Positions 45,530-58,070 are shown, numbered from the stretch's first letter. The stretch: 64,000 nt of DNA from Nectonema munidae (GCA_030549495.1 JAUIRK010000936.1:558001-622000); one strand, 5' to 3'. Notes: generated by a model from the letters alone, not told the origin. Numbers and translations: made by a program.

Positions 45530-46640
45530 GGAGTTTGTGCCTACAGAAAAAGGAGGAAGAAAACTTTTGTACAAAGGGTATGTATGTGATAAATAGAAAA
45601 AACGAAGAATTAATCTATTGGAGATGTCAAAAGAGGAAAGAGTGCAACGCTTCTTTAAATACCAAGAATGACATAATTGAGCAACAACCATCAGAACATA
45701 GTCACCCCCCATGTCCTGCACAACTTTGTGCAATAAAACAATTCAGTCAATCAAAAGAAAGGAAAGAGAAACAGAAGAATGCACTTCTTCTGTCATTCAA
45801 AACTCCATCATAAATTCTCCTGTTGATGCTGCTGGATCTCTATCCAAAAAAGAAACATTAACCCTGATGGTGCGTAGGTACAGAAGTGCTCCAACAGGTG
45901 ATATATTGACAGAATCACTAAAATTAACTATAAGAGGAGAACAATTTCTAGCTTATGAAGATCATAGTCTTTAGCTTATGGTTTTTGTAACTTCAAAAAA
46001 TTTAATTCTGCGCCAGAAGGTTTTAAACTTTATACATTCCATGTTTTACTAACTAATCAGAAAACAATTCCATTGGTTTATTGTATTACAAAATACAAAA
46101 ATGAAGCACCCTGGAGAAAAATTCAAAACTTGGAACTTGCTAATTGGTATAGTGCCTCTCCTCAAAATGTTTTTTTAATAAAATCACTTCAAGCAATTGC
46201 TTTTGTGCGGACGCTATATATTAGTTCTGCTTTCGAATATTTTGTTTCGGCTTAGATGAAAGCATGGAGGAATGTATAAGTGACTTTATGAACTGCTTTG
46301 AAGCAACACGGATTGGTCTGGTTCAGTGTGGAAGAAGAACCACTACTTTTGCTCAAAATATTTGGAATGTTTACAAGCGAGTAGTACAAGATTTACCACG
46401 TACAATAAATTCGATAGAAGGTTGTTGGAACAATGCATTTGACTTACGTCTTAGAATCGCACACCCAACAGCGTGCAAACTTGTTGATAAGTTGCGCAAA
46501 AAGAAATCCCATAGCGAACTAAAATCATCGAGCAGACGAACGCTGTATTTGATCTGCCTCAAACAAAAAAGAAATACAGTCGTGTAAATGAGCGACTCAA
46601 AAGAATTGTGGAAAACTATGAAATTATTGGTTTTCGTCAA
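45530..46640 (+). pseudogene. FLYWCH-MULE transposase, broken and internally deleted
   Basis: KGGRKLLYKG then YVINRKNEELIYWRCQKRKE and CNASLNTK...QPSEHSHPP (45545-45710): a FLYWCH zinc finger with its C-x-C-x-H-x-H pattern. Then PTGDILTESLKL and GEQFLAYEDHSL (45890-45974), FNSAPEGFKLYTFHVLLT and QKTIPLVYCITKYKNEAPW (46000-46115), the start of the MULE DDE domain. The C-terminal part (46264-46560) has RRTTTFAQNIWNVYKRVVQD, LPRTINSIEGCWNNAFDLRL and HPTACKLVDKL. The middle of the catalytic domain is missing, so it cannot be active. Confidence 0.85.
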
Positions 46641-47182
46641 TATTTACGTGGCTTAGCACAAAACTTATGAAATCTATTTTTTTTTATATTTTTTTGAATA
46701 AATATATAAAAAAAATTGTGTGAGAACTTTAAATTAGTAAAATTTTCTACTAGTCATAGTAGACATAATGCATATAGACAAAATGTCCATAGGCAAAAGT
46801 CCATTCACGCATAAAACACGTATACTCGAGAAATTCCTTCCGTAGTAGGAGTAGCTTTGATATAAAATACGTGTAATTGACCAGCGAACTGGAGCAATTC
46901 TTATCTCCCTCTTCAGCCTCTGAATTTAGTTGGCAAAAAAACTAACAACACTAAAAAATGAGATCTTCATTACTTCAAAAGAAAAAGTTTGACTAAAAAC
47001 AAATGAGAAATTTTTTTGCTAAAATTTATATAATTTTGCAAAAAGTTTTTAACTTGAAAAAGAAAAAAGTTACTTCTTTAAAATGTAGGTCTTCTTTTAT
47101 TTGAAAAAAAAATTATAAATTTTTCTATGTCAATTTTTTTAGTATATTCTTTCACAAAAGAAGGAAATATTAAATTATTTCT

Positions 47183-48815
47183 TCAAGACGGAGTCATGGA
47201 TTTTCTAAGAGGGGTCATAATCCTGTTCAAGGTTGAAAAACTTCTTTCACAAACTGCTGTACTCGAACCTATCGTAAAAAGGCCTGAAAGAGAATAAGAG
47301 TCATTAATACAAAATTGCTTTAAAATACCTTCATGTAGTTTATATATGTTAGGAAATGCTTCTTTAACTGGTTCGAGTACTTCAAAAACATCAATAACGT
47401 TAGATTCTTTCCATATCTTTTTTTTAATATATTCTTTTCCAACTTTAAGTTCCAAAAAATCTGCTGAGATATATTTTGTAGATGGGATATAAAAGGTTTG
47501 TTTTTCATATTTCAAAAATCCTACACTTTCAGGGGATAAATATGAAAGTGTTTTCATTATTGTGCAGTTTTTTTCATTAAACCTGAAAAAACAATTAAAA
47601 GGATGAATATTTGTCGAAAACCAAACCTGTTGTCAAATTCCTCTAGAATTAATTGTAAGGTTTCATAATACGAAATGTTCGGTTTTTTTCTGCGTTATCA
47701 TCGAAAATATCAAAAATATTATCTGTGGAACTGGAATTGACAACATAAAATTTCATTTTCTTGATTAATGAATCAAATTCGTTTTCGTCATCTTTGAATT
47801 CTAACAAAACTTTCACCAAACTTATCCCAATAATATTATTATCTTCTTTCTAAATCAATTACTATAGTGCACTATTCATGTAACTTCGAAAATGTAGTTT
47901 ACTTGGAGGTAGTCATTAGCAGGCTTCATTACACTAAGAAACTTTTCAACCATAATCATTACAAATATTGAAGAATCGTCTTTTAAAGCATTAAGTAGAC
48001 CCCTTGCTTCAAAGGAAACATCTAGATTAAAACTATTTTTTACTTTTTCCAGAAAAGATATTATTTTTCTATAATTTTTTATCAATGAATTAACAACTTC
48101 ATAATGTGATGTCCATCTTGTTGGAATAAATATTTTGAATTGTTTACTGAAAAAAGTTTTAGCTTTTTTCGTGAACTTGTAAAGCCTGGTCATTAATGAT
48201 AAAAGAAATTCAATATGGTTTATATGACGGAAAGATGCAGTGATAACTAAGTGAAGAAGATGGTTTGTTTATACAATGAATATAAGGAATGTATCTATCA
48301 AATGCTTCACTGATTTTTTCTTGGACTCCATTTTTCTTGGCTGTTAAGATATCATTTTTCATCTATAAGTACTGGTAGAAAAATATTACCTGACATCACG
48401 TAAGCGCCATCATAGCATTGACTCATAATTTTGTGTTTTTGAATTTTACACTGATCAAGAATGTATAGAATTGCGGTGCTGATAGAAGATGCATCACATT
48501 CTTTTAGATAGACCATGCTCATTAATGCTTCTTTTACGGTCTTTCCTTTCAAAAATCTCAACACCTTATACAAAGGAAAAGGAAACAAAATGAGCACCCT
48601 TAAACTACTTGCAATTGACAGGCATTCTTTTCCACTTATATCTTTTGTTCCATGAGCTTTCAATGACAGATATGTTGAGTTATTGATTTCAAGTATTATT
48701 TTTTGTAGAAAAAAGCTTTTTAAAGATGCAAATAGTATTTGATTTTGTATTCTTGGTGACAAATAAGTGGAGTTTTTTGGAATGGAAACTGCGATCTTAA
48801 ATTTTTCCGATAAAA
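47183..48815 (-). mobile_element. hAT transposase (ZMYM-like, DUF4371), broken
   Basis: Minus strand. KIAVSIPKNSTYLSPRIQNQ, AHGTKDISGKECLSIASSLR and CKIQKHKIMSQCYDGAYVMS with G (48815-48352) match DUF4371 with SPRIQNEL, DETTDISGKEQLS and GQGYDGASNMSG; the D of DETTD appears changed to HGTKD here. Mid-section FKIFIPTRWTSHYEVVNSLI, SFEARGLLNALK (48193-47876). C-terminal FTIGSSTAVCERSFSTLNRI with MTPLRKSM (about 47265-47190), the dimerisation motif. Three to four frame breaks. No terminal repeats found. Confidence 0.87.
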
Positions 48816-50999
48816 ATTAATCATTAGATAATAAAATTATCAGTGCTGGAACATGACTTGTTTGAAAGTTTCAAAAACTTTCTTAATATATTTCATTTAT
48901 CCATATGTTCAATTTCTATTTTGAGAATTTCAAAGATAAAAATAGTACATCAAACTTCCTCAATATTAAAACTTCACTTTTGGGCATAACTTACATTATT
49001 CGCATCACCCGATATATCGACTTCTTCAGATGTTATCAAAAAATTTATGTTGATAAATATGCTTTTAACAGAATTTTTTATAAAAAAATAATTTCAAAAC
49101 GGTGAATATGTTAAACTTTGTGTTGAAATAACATGCAGTGAAAAGAGTTTTTTTGAAAGGTTTTAGGAAGATGTATATTTATACTTAATTGATAAAATTT
49201 TTATCTTCATATTTTCAATTTTCTTCAGAGACTACCTTGAAATCATCAAGGCAATATCAACCATAAAAATTATGTCAAAAAATAAAACGCAATTGGCTTC
49301 ATTTACGTGTGAAACGGAGATTTGCAAGAATCCAAGGCCATCTGCTTTTATGATCGTGTGTTTTCGAACGCAAACTTGAGCGATCTTCTAAGTTACAAGA
49401 GATTATATGGTTTATTATATATTCGTGCCATTATCAAATAATATTATTCAAAGGGTATTTGAGTGAAGATAAAGTTATTTCAAATGATAGAACTAGTCAC
49501 GTAAAAATTCCTCCCCAGTTCGACGAATCAACTAAAGCTTCAAACTGAAGCTAATTCACTTAATTTTCTTAAAAGAATTCTTGAAATACTGTTATAAGGG
49601 AAACCCTCATAAAATTCAGAGATTCAATAGAAGATTTATTAAAATGAAACAATGATATTATATATAAGGAAATATGTGTAAGCATTCAGAAATTCTTTTT
49701 AATTTCTAGTCTACTTTCCATGACCATTTAAAAAGTGTTTTTTAGTCTTTCTTCCAAAACAGAGTTTTCTTTCTATTTTGGGGCAAATTCTAGTTTAAGG
49801 ATCGATTCACAGTCTGCTTCAACTCTATCAAACTACTGTTTTCATATTTATTGCTTTATGACATATATATTTTGATTTGTGGAATTGTAGTCATCTTCAG
49901 TAGGTAATTTGCAGTCAAAGCTCAGCTTTTTTATTACATAACTTTTGCCATCCTTTAAGCCTCCATAATATATTATAAACTGTTCTCTTTGTTTAATAGA
50001 GCTCATGAGTTATTTTTATAGACGCATAGATAGCACTAAATATTTGAAATAAACGTGTAAAATCCGCATTCCCAAACCAACCTCAAAATTCAAGTCAAGG
50101 AATTTGAATAATAACGCATTTTTTGGAGAAATCATGGAAAAGTCAAGGAATATTAACACTTCACGAAATTCGGTGCAATGATCACGTAATTTTATAGGAT
50201 GTTGAGATGCGTAGATAATTGCTTTGCATAAGCCATTAAAACGTAAAGCAATGAAAATAAAAATTCAGAGATATCAGCTCTAAACGCGAAACGATAAAAA
50301 TTGAAAGTAGATGGAAACAATGATTTAGGTAGTATTGATCGGGAGATTGCAGAAACTAGAGCAATTAAATTCATCGTATTCCTGCATTATTGTTTTAAGT
50401 ACCACTCTCTCTACCTTCCAACTTTTGAAAAGGCATACCGACTTTTCAAGATTTTAGAATTATCACATTATTTTTAAGATCGCTTATTTTACATTGAAAT
50501 TCCTTTCACTTATTTCTAACAGAATTTTTAAATTGCTTTGGTTTTTTTCTGTCTTTTTTATTCTGATATACCTCTCTTTAATGACTAAGTCTAAGAATTT
50601 GGGTCAAGGAATTATGACAAACACAGTTGTGGAAATAAAAAAATCTGAGAATCATATTTCTGAACTTGAGTGAGGACGCTGATTAAGTACTCTCAAAAAA
50701 TGAAGCATAAATGCCTGAACATCATATAATATGGGACTGGTTGTAGGAAGATTATACTTATATATAAGTAGCTCTTTAAGATATAGATTTATTAAAAGAG
50801 AAATTCTTTAAACATTGAAAACAACTCATTTTTGATTTTCAAACAAAACTTTAGACATAAAATTAGAATTAAAAATTTATATGTAGCGTTATAAAGGTTG
50901 AGAAAAGTGCTCTAGAAGAAAGGTTTTAACATTATTAGTGCTGGGTAAATTTGTCCGCTCAAGTGCTGGGGGGGGGCGTAAAGTGCGCGACCCCCTTTT
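48816..50999. other. AT-rich spacer
   Basis: No recognised gene. At 50970-50996 a G run and GCGTAAAGTGCGCGACCCCC form a GGGGG/CCCCC inverted pair, possibly the end of an unidentified element. The 60-66 codon frames at 48905 and 50192 have no family features. Confidence 0.4.
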
Positions 51000-51400
51000 T
51001 AATGTTCATATATATTTCAACTATGTTGAATTCAGTAGTCATGTCCATTTTTTTTATCAAAATCAATCAAACCTGTCAAAAAATTGATTTAATTTCAAAA
51101 AAGAATTTTTTATCTAAATAATTATATAAAGTTTTTTACACATATATACCCATTTTCAAGTAAGCTGTGTTTACTAGTGATACTCCTTTTTTTAATATAA
51201 AAATCAGTCAAACCTGACAAAAAATAATTTAAATATGACGGCCCATGTCAAAATTATAATTTTTATTCTTATAAAAAGTTTCTTATACATTTCAAGTATG
51301 TAGAATTTAATGGTGATATTCATTTTTTATGAAAGCAATAAAACATCTCAAAAAAATCGAATAAACATGTAAATCAATGTCAAATATATAAACTTTAAAA
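51000..51400. repeat. Old tandem array, three units of about 145 bp
   Basis: Units share, in order, ATATATTTCAACTATGTTGA, a GTAGTCAT(G/A)..CATTTTTTT stretch and ATCAAAATCAATCAAACCTG with TCAAAAAAT; they begin near 51003, 51140 and 51285. They are strongly diverged, so the array is old. Confidence 0.55.
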
Positions 51401-51807
51401 TAAATTCTACTTGCAGTATTTCTCTGATAATTATTTTGTTAATATATTTAATAAACCAACGTTAGATGTTTAATTCACTCAAAATATTTCATTTATCAGT
51501 AAATTACGTATCTCGATAGGACCTCCATCTTTTTGGCTACAAATTCGTTATTGGCTCGTAGTCTCTACTTCATATCTTCTATACTTTACAGTATGTAATT
51601 TTGCTATTCATTCTATGATGATCCTTTCTTAGTACCTCTTTTTTCATTAGAAATTTATTTTCTTCAATGTGTGTTTGAAAAAATTATTTTAAGGTTTTAT
51701 TTTAAACAGATTTTTTCCTCTTTCAAAGCATTCTGATTAAAGAATCTTCTTGATGATCATAGGCTTTTTTTTGTTAGTATCGTGTATTTTATTATCATGC
51801 CTGAATA

Positions 51808-51975
51808 TTTGTCAACCAATCTCAGTTCAAAGGTTTTTTACTAATGAATCATCCGTAATGTTCAATGTTCAATTGCAAAAGGTGTCCACCTTCTTCATCT
51901 AAAGAGTTCTCTCTTTCACGCAAAAGGAAAAAGATGGACAAATTCAATTTAAATTAAAAAATATCTTGATAGTGA
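51808..51975 (+). repeat. Dispersed repeat family, copy B
   Basis: TTTGTCAACCAATCTCAGTTC, GTAATGTTCAATGTTCAATT, GTGTCCACCTTCTTCATCT and GGAAAAAGATGGACAAATTC recur in the same order at 60677-60845. Flanking arrays on both sides are unrelated in sequence. Confidence 0.65.
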
Positions 51976-52439
51976 CTAAATTTTTACATATTGGCATCTG
52001 TGCCATTTTTGGTAACTCTGACCTATTCTAAATTTCCAGATTTCCTATTCATCTTAGTTAAATGATAAGCTATAGATTTAAAGATTTTTCATTTGTAAAA
52101 GGGGAACTTCTTTTCTCCGTCAAAAACTTTTTTGAAGCACCCAATATTAGATCATTACATCACTTATTAATTCACTGGAGCATGGTAGATTTTCCATTAA
52201 GTCGATACATACTTCTTTTTTAAAATTATTTCCTTTGATCACAGGTTCTCTTTTCAATTAGTTTTCAGGTTGCTTCCTTCTCTCATACTAATCTTCAAAA
52301 TATCTTATAATACATTTTGTTTTTTTTAATAAATATTTCATACTCAAGAAGATTGAAGATTATAAGCCAAAATATACAAAAAAAAAAGTATTTACTAAAT
52401 AACTAATATACAACAATTTTTTGAAATTTTTTTATAGAA

Positions 52440-53230
52440 CTGATTTTCAGGCATATATCACAAATTCAATTGCCACTTCCAGATATTTTTTAACCGTATT
52501 AGCCAAAATGAAGTACAGAAATAAAATAAGCATAGTCGATTTGGTATAAAAACAGATATTTTATTATTTTGAAAATATTTTTGAAGACAGTATTTAGAAG
52601 TAAACCTGCAAATCTGATTGAAGTTTTCAGATATTTTAAAGCCATAAATGCCAAATCTGCGTTCAAAAATGAAACCAGCATCTTCCATTTGGCATAAAAA
52701 CAGATATTTTATTTAAATTTCAAAAATATTTCTGTAGACATTAGACGTAAATCGAACATTTGATTGACACTTTAAGACATTTTAAAACCTTTAAATGCAA
52801 AAACTGCAAATTTGATTAACACTGACAGTAAAACCTCTAAATGCGAAAATGGAGTCCAGAAATGAAACCAACATGATCGATTTGGTATAAAAATATATAT
52901 TTTATATAAAATTTGATGGAATGTTTTTGGAGACAATTTTTAGAAGTAAACCGCAAATTTGATTAACACTTATAGGTATTTTCAAATCCTAAATGTAAAA
53001 AATGAGTCCAAAAATGAAACCAGCATGGCCGATTTAGTATAATAAATATATTTTATGTAAAATTTGAACGAATGTTTTTGGAGACAATTTTTAGAAGTAA
53101 ACCGCAAATTTGATTAACACTTATAGGTATTTTCAAATCCTAAACGTAAAAAATGAGTCCAGAAATGAAAACAGCATGACCGATTTAGTATAAAAATATA
53201 TATTTTATGTAAAATTTGAAGGAATATTTT
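52440..53230. repeat. Satellite-like tandem array, five units of ~150-190 bp
   Basis: GATTTGGTATAAAAA-type words at about 52538, 52687, 52880, 53031 and 53182 (steps 149, 193, 151, 151) each begin a unit that continues with TTTTATGTAAAATTTGAA, GTTTTTGGAGACAATTTTTA and GTAAACCGCAAATTTGATTA. The last two units are nearly identical and the first two more diverged, so the array grew recently at its right side. The 76- and 60-codon minus frames in it are by-products. Confidence 0.82.
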
Positions 53231-54880
53231 ATTAGATATATTTCTGATCAATCAAAATTTTGATTGACATTTTCTAAAAAGTAGCCATGATTATTGAAAA
53301 GATTAAATATATAGTGTTATGCGTCCAAAATTGTAAATAATTATAAATTTTCAAGGTAGTATATAATATAGACTCTAAGTTATAAGGTTAACTACAGATA
53401 ATGTCAAAATTTTGCTAAAAAATTTTAATTTTTGATTTTGATTGACGGTTTTTGACATAAAAGGGTCATTTAACTACCATGAAAACGGTATCAAATGATG
53501 CAGCTAGCGATTTTAGGAAAAGTCACGAAGTTTGAAGGGATATGATTCAGTCAATTTTGTACAATTAATTTATTAATAAGAAGATTTCGTTTTACTTCGT
53601 TTAAATTAATTAGTGGAACTCTCCAAACTAATCGAGTTAAAGAGGTGATCGGTACATGACTTTTTAAAAAGACCGATTTGTATAGAAAACCTGTTTAGAG
53701 AAGCTTTACTGTAGTAAAAAAAGAAGGAATGATTATGAAAGAGTTACATTGAGTAAAAGTCATGTGTTTTTCTTGTTTTACTAAATAATCGAAAAATGTG
53801 ATGCAGTTGGCTAAGTCAGTCAGTGTATCGTGATTTATTTCTTACGATGTGTTATATAAATTTAGTATGACATAAGTTTTCCTTCCTTTCAATTATTTTG
53901 AAATAAACCAAGTGAAATTCATTTTTTAAGCTTTATATGCCCTCGTTCAAGAATGTATTATATTTGTATTTTAAAAAACTTATATATCGTAATTTTAAAG
54001 CTTTTTCGGTTCATGTAAATTATATAGCATAAATGAGTCAAAATAAAAATTTGATTGAATTTATTGAAAACACAAAAATGACATGAAAAGTAAGATATTA
54101 AGTAGTGATAGGAGTACGTTTTGCAAGTAGAGAGGAGAATGTTGAAACCAAAGAAAACATAAAGTCGATGGAGTAGAAATTTTAAGACACGCTGAAGAGA
54201 AGTAGAAGAAAACAGACAAAATTAAAGAAAACTAATTCATGATACGTACAACCTATATATAATTGAATCAACAATCATGTGTGCAAAAATATAAATATAG
54301 CACATTAAGGTGGCGCGAAAGGAACAAATTGTGATTAATAAACAAAGCTAAGTAATTGAAATAATTTGTGGGAAAATTTTCAGGAGTAAAATTATTTGAC
54401 TTAGGGAATACAGTGAAGTAAGGCTGTTCATTTTTGATCACAGATTGACGTATAAAAGTTATATATAGGAAGTTAAAGACAGGAGCAAAATAGAGTAAAG
54501 TTAGAAAAGAAAGAAAAGGGGAAGGGATAGAAGAAGAGCGTTAGTATACCGATAAGCTTCAAATGAAAGGGATTAAAAGAGAAGCCTGTAAAATAGCATG
54601 TCTCATAAATTTTTCATAAATGTAGGAATTAGAGAAGTCGAGAAATGATTTATTATTTTAGTTATAATATTTATTAACTTGCGAAAATGAGCTATTAGAA
54701 TTATATAGTAGAATTGGAGTGAGAAGGCTTGGCGAGTAGCATGCTGATGAGTTCGTTTCGAAATTGAAAGAAACGTATGAATGCAAAGGATGTGTTTTAG
54801 AAAGAGATTTATGATACAATATAGAAGAAAGCTAAAAAAGAGTTAAATCTTATTAGATTTAATAAAAACCATGGAATGAC
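53231..54880. other. AT-rich spacer
   Basis: Nothing recognised. (GA)-rich patches lie at 54090-54220 and 54480-54560. Confidence 0.4.
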
Positions 54881-54914
54881 TATATAAGGCAGCGCAATAG
54901 CAGCACGACTCAGT
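54881..54914 (+). promoter_or_regulatory. TATA box and initiator of an H1-like remnant
   Basis: TATATAAG at 54881-54888 and the arthropod-type initiator TCAGT at 54910-54914, whose A (54912) lies 31 bp from the first T of the TATA box. That is the textbook spacing. The short leader (about 55 bp) before the ATG is typical of replication-dependent histone genes. Confidence 0.6.
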
Positions 54915-54966
54915 TTTTCTCTCTTCTCCTGATTTTGCGAAATCATCTAACTACTCTCTCAAGCAA

Positions 54967-55110
54967 ATGACGGATACCAAGGACGATGAGTCCACCGCGA
55001 CCGCGTCTGTGACTACCCACCCACTCGTGCTCAGAAAAACGAATTAAATCGTTGACAGATTGGTGTTCAAGAAAAAGAAGAAATTAAGGCAACATAATTT
55101 ACACATAAGA
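54967..55110 (+). pseudogene. Histone H1-like N-terminal remnant, 26 codons
   Basis: ATG at 54967 opens MTDTKDDESTATASVTTHPL followed by VLRKTN and a stop at 55045-55047. The acidic-then-Ser/Thr/Ala start and VTTHP resemble the beginning of arthropod histone H1, where THPPVSEMV would open the globular domain. Here the similarity stops after THP. About 25 bp after the stop, GTGTTCAAGAAAAAGAAGAA could code a lysine run like an H1 C-terminus, so an internal deletion of the gene is possible. The segment is much richer in C and G than its surroundings. No histone 3' stem-loop found. The alternative is an unrelated short peptide gene. Confidence 0.45.
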
Positions 55111-55229
55111 GTGTAATGTTAGATGATTCCCAGACAGTGTTCATGTTCTTATGAGCGCAGTTTCTGAAAGCTACTCAACTGCTTATTTTTTCCATAATTT
55201 TTTTTACAACTTAATCAGATTTTTATTTA

Positions 55230-55266
55230 TGGGACAGTGGGATCCGTCTCGGCCTCAAAGGGTTAA
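55230..55266. mobile_element. Lone piggyBac-type terminus
   Basis: Minus strand from 55266: TTAACCCTTTGAGGCCGAGA then CGGATCCCACTGTCCC. TTAA plus CCCTTT is the usual start of piggyBac-like inverted repeats. No partner end was found in the window. Confidence 0.45.
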
Positions 55267-55269
55267 GAC

Positions 55270-55612
55270 ATGGACAAATATAGGAGTAGTATAATAATTG
55301 CAAAGGAGACCTAGGTAAGTGAAATATTCTACTTTCTATAGCGAAAATTATTATTTAAGTCAATTTGAAACGACTTTGCTGTTATGGATTTATAAAACAA
55401 AATGTACTTGGTTTTTTCAATCTTCAAATTGATGCAGTTCATTTCGGTCCAAGTTGAAATTTTACTAAGGTTGGAATTTATTGACTTCAAGTCTGACAAG
55501 TTTTTACATTTAAAAATAAAATCATCAGCATAAAGAGTAGCAGAGACAGAGTTAGTCAGAGAATTAAGGATATCTAATCCTCACGGAGTAAAACCGGGCA
55601 TAAGTTGATTGA
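55270..55612 (-). mobile_element. LINE RT fragment
   Basis: Minus strand from 55612: NQLMPGFTP, ILNSLTNSVSATLYADDFIF (the YADD active site), CKNLSDLKSINSNLSKISTW, MNCINLKIEKTKYILFYKS, then in a shifted frame VEYFTYLGLL. This is the RT palm through the start of the thumb of a CR1/I-like LINE. One stop occurs before the YADD and one frameshift after it. Too short for clade assignment. Confidence 0.78.
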
Positions 55613-56439
55613 AAAATAAAGTATTATTTTCAGAATTTTATATCGCTAAAGTTCAGAAAACAAATTGCCTTAATTAAAAAGTTTTATAAGTTAAAAATAA
55701 ATTTTATATAAAAAAAATATTTGTAAAAAGTAAAAATAAAATTTATTAGAGGTAAAATCAGGTCAGCATTATTCTTTTTGTTTTAAAAAAATTGAACTAT
55801 TTTTTATATATATCTCAAACAAAGAAAAGAAGGATTCAAACCAAGCCGGAGAATTTAAAACTGATGTTCAAATTGAATCAAAGATGGAGAATCTGATGTA
55901 GATCTGAATTTAGCCAATAAAATCGCTTTACTTCGATTGGAACTGTAAGAAAGAATAAGAGATTTTATACCAAGAAATTTTCTGCAATCAAAATTTTAAA
56001 GTATAAAATTCACTTTTTTGTTTTTAATACAACTTTACTTTCTTATGTATCAAAGAAAAACAAAACTGTTATTTTTAAGTAAGTACACGGCATGAAGCAG
56101 ATGTTTGGGAGGCCGAAGTAAAAAACCATAAATCGATTTATATTAGAACAAAAATTAAAAGAGGATTTCTTTGTGCTTGTGCATTCGGTTATGTCTAAGA
56201 GAAAAACAAAAAGATAACCGTTAAAGTAATCTATTTAATATTGGACATGACTGTTCTAATGATAATTGAATACAAAAAATAAATCCAATTGCAATAAGGA
56301 CGATATCTGAACATTTTTACAGTATGTGTCTAACTGAAGGTAAGTTAAAAAATAAGTAAAGTAAAGCCAATTTCATGAAGCAGCTCAAATTTATTATAAG
56401 GATGCACTCATAATTCAAAATTATATGCAACAGTCGATG
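55613..56439. other. AT-rich spacer
   Basis: Nothing recognised. Confidence 0.4.
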
Positions 56440-56890
56440 GGTTGATGTCACTCGAAGAGAAAAAGCTGAGTTGTCTCAAGTAGAGTTCTTCATTGACAGA
56501 TACTCTAATCACACTTTATTACAAAATATCAACAATGACTTGTTGTTTGAGAAATTTGCTGATTATAAATCGTTTTATACTGAAGAAATTGGAAAGAAAG
56601 CAAGGGCTGAAGCAGAAGTTGTTGATAGTACTGCCAAGGACGGCAATAACATTATTCATTATAGGATTGATGTTTTGTAGCATTACATTTATAAACCCAA
56701 AGTTCCTAAAACAGCAACAAAAAGAGATTTCAAATACTTCCTCGTGTAGCTAGCTGTCTTAGCTGTTCTTTCGCATAGCAATGCAAACATTGAACGAAAA
56801 AATAAAACTGACATACAATCATCTTTAAAGTTAGACGGTATATTATCTAGCATTTTGGTCATAAAGACACCTAATCCTAAAAACAAAATT
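56440..56890 (+). mobile_element. hAT-like C-terminal fragment (HSNA.ER group)
   Basis: EEKKAELSQVEFFIDRYSNH.., FADYKSFYTEEIGKKARAEA, IDVLWHYIYKPKVPKTATKR, DFKYFLV then, after a stop, LAVLAVLSHSNANIERKNKT, DIQSSLKLDGILSSILVIK. The HSNADxER...KNKTxxRSSLxLDGTLSSIL pattern is the C-terminal dimerisation region of a widespread invertebrate hAT-derived family. The FS residues after ER are absent, so a short deletion has occurred there. Confidence 0.7.
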
Positions 56891-58070
56891 TTAGTTATAA
56901 GTGAATACGAGATAAGAAGTTATTGAATCTGTCAAGAAAGGCGACCCCACATAAAATAACAATGACTAAAAATGTCTCACCTACCTATATCATTGTTTTT
57001 GATTTCAACTAATGTAGTTTATTATGTTATTAGTTTGCAGTATTTTAAAACGTTTGATTAGTATTCAAAACAGGCCTTTTTTGCTAAAAGCATTTTTTTC
57101 AAAATTAATTTATTTTGCCGTTTTAGGTAAAATCTGTTTTTTCATCAGAAAACAAAACCCTCCATGTTTCAAAAATTTTGTTGACAGGTGTGATATGAGC
57201 AATGAAGATAGGGCAACCTTTCTTTGCCAAAAAAATTTACAAACAAATTCTACAAAAAAATAAGTATATGTTGTTCAGGAGTCTCAAAGTAACTCAAAAA
57301 AGTTTTTTTAAAAACAAATAAGACTTATTATGAAGTGTGAGTATTTAAATTTATTTGGTAGACATTCTAGATCCTGAATAAAAAAATTTATTAAATAAAT
57401 AGAGCTATTAAAATCGGCAGATAAACTTGGATTCCCCATCATAAAAATCGCTATCTATCAAAGATTCCTATAGCTAGCTATCTAACATTGTAATTGTAGC
57501 CTTTTGTAGGTTTTTATTTTGCAGCATGTTGGAAAAGTGGTTGAAGACAATTTAGAAAGGTAGGCCATGCAAATACAATCATGTGAATTGCTGTCAGCAA
57601 TATACTGATATATTTTGAAAACGTTACATGTAAACAGATTACATTTAAATATAAAGGGATATATGAATATTTATTTTGTACAGATTTTATAAAAACTTTT
57701 TTACACTAGGTTATTACAATTAATAATCTTACGAACATTTTCTGTTTTCATACATGATATCAAATTTGTAAAAAATATATAATAATTATAATTTTTTTAA
57801 ATATAATGCCTTTACTCATGAATAACTAAATATTTTTAGATGTGCGAAAATATCCATTAAAAATTTTTATTGAAGCGACAATAGTAATAAATAAAAGAAA
57901 ATAGTTTTTTACAGTTATTATAGTCTCTAATTTCTAATTCTTTGATTTAATTTAAAGTTTGGATTTTGGCACATGTAGATAATACTTTAAGTTAATTCCA
58001 AACATTTAAGTTCTTTTGCAATAGAAGGAGATAATGGATTTTAATCTTTTCAAAACTTAGATATACGTTG
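56891..58070. other. AT-rich spacer
   Basis: A 79-codon plus frame at 57024-57263 is not recognised. No repeat seen. Confidence 0.4.

Larger units (their letters stand above)
44205..46815 (+). mobile_element. MULE (Mutator-like) element with FLYWCH transposase
   Basis: Left end GACAATTTGCCTAACGGACA..TTTTGCTTAATGGACATTTT (44209-44250). The right end, read inward on the other strand, is GGACTTTTGCCTATGGACATTTTGTCTATATGCATT (46812-46777): about 35 bp of related inverted repeat. Between them lie transposase remnants on the plus strand and a LINE insertion. I could not see a target duplication. Confidence 0.75.
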
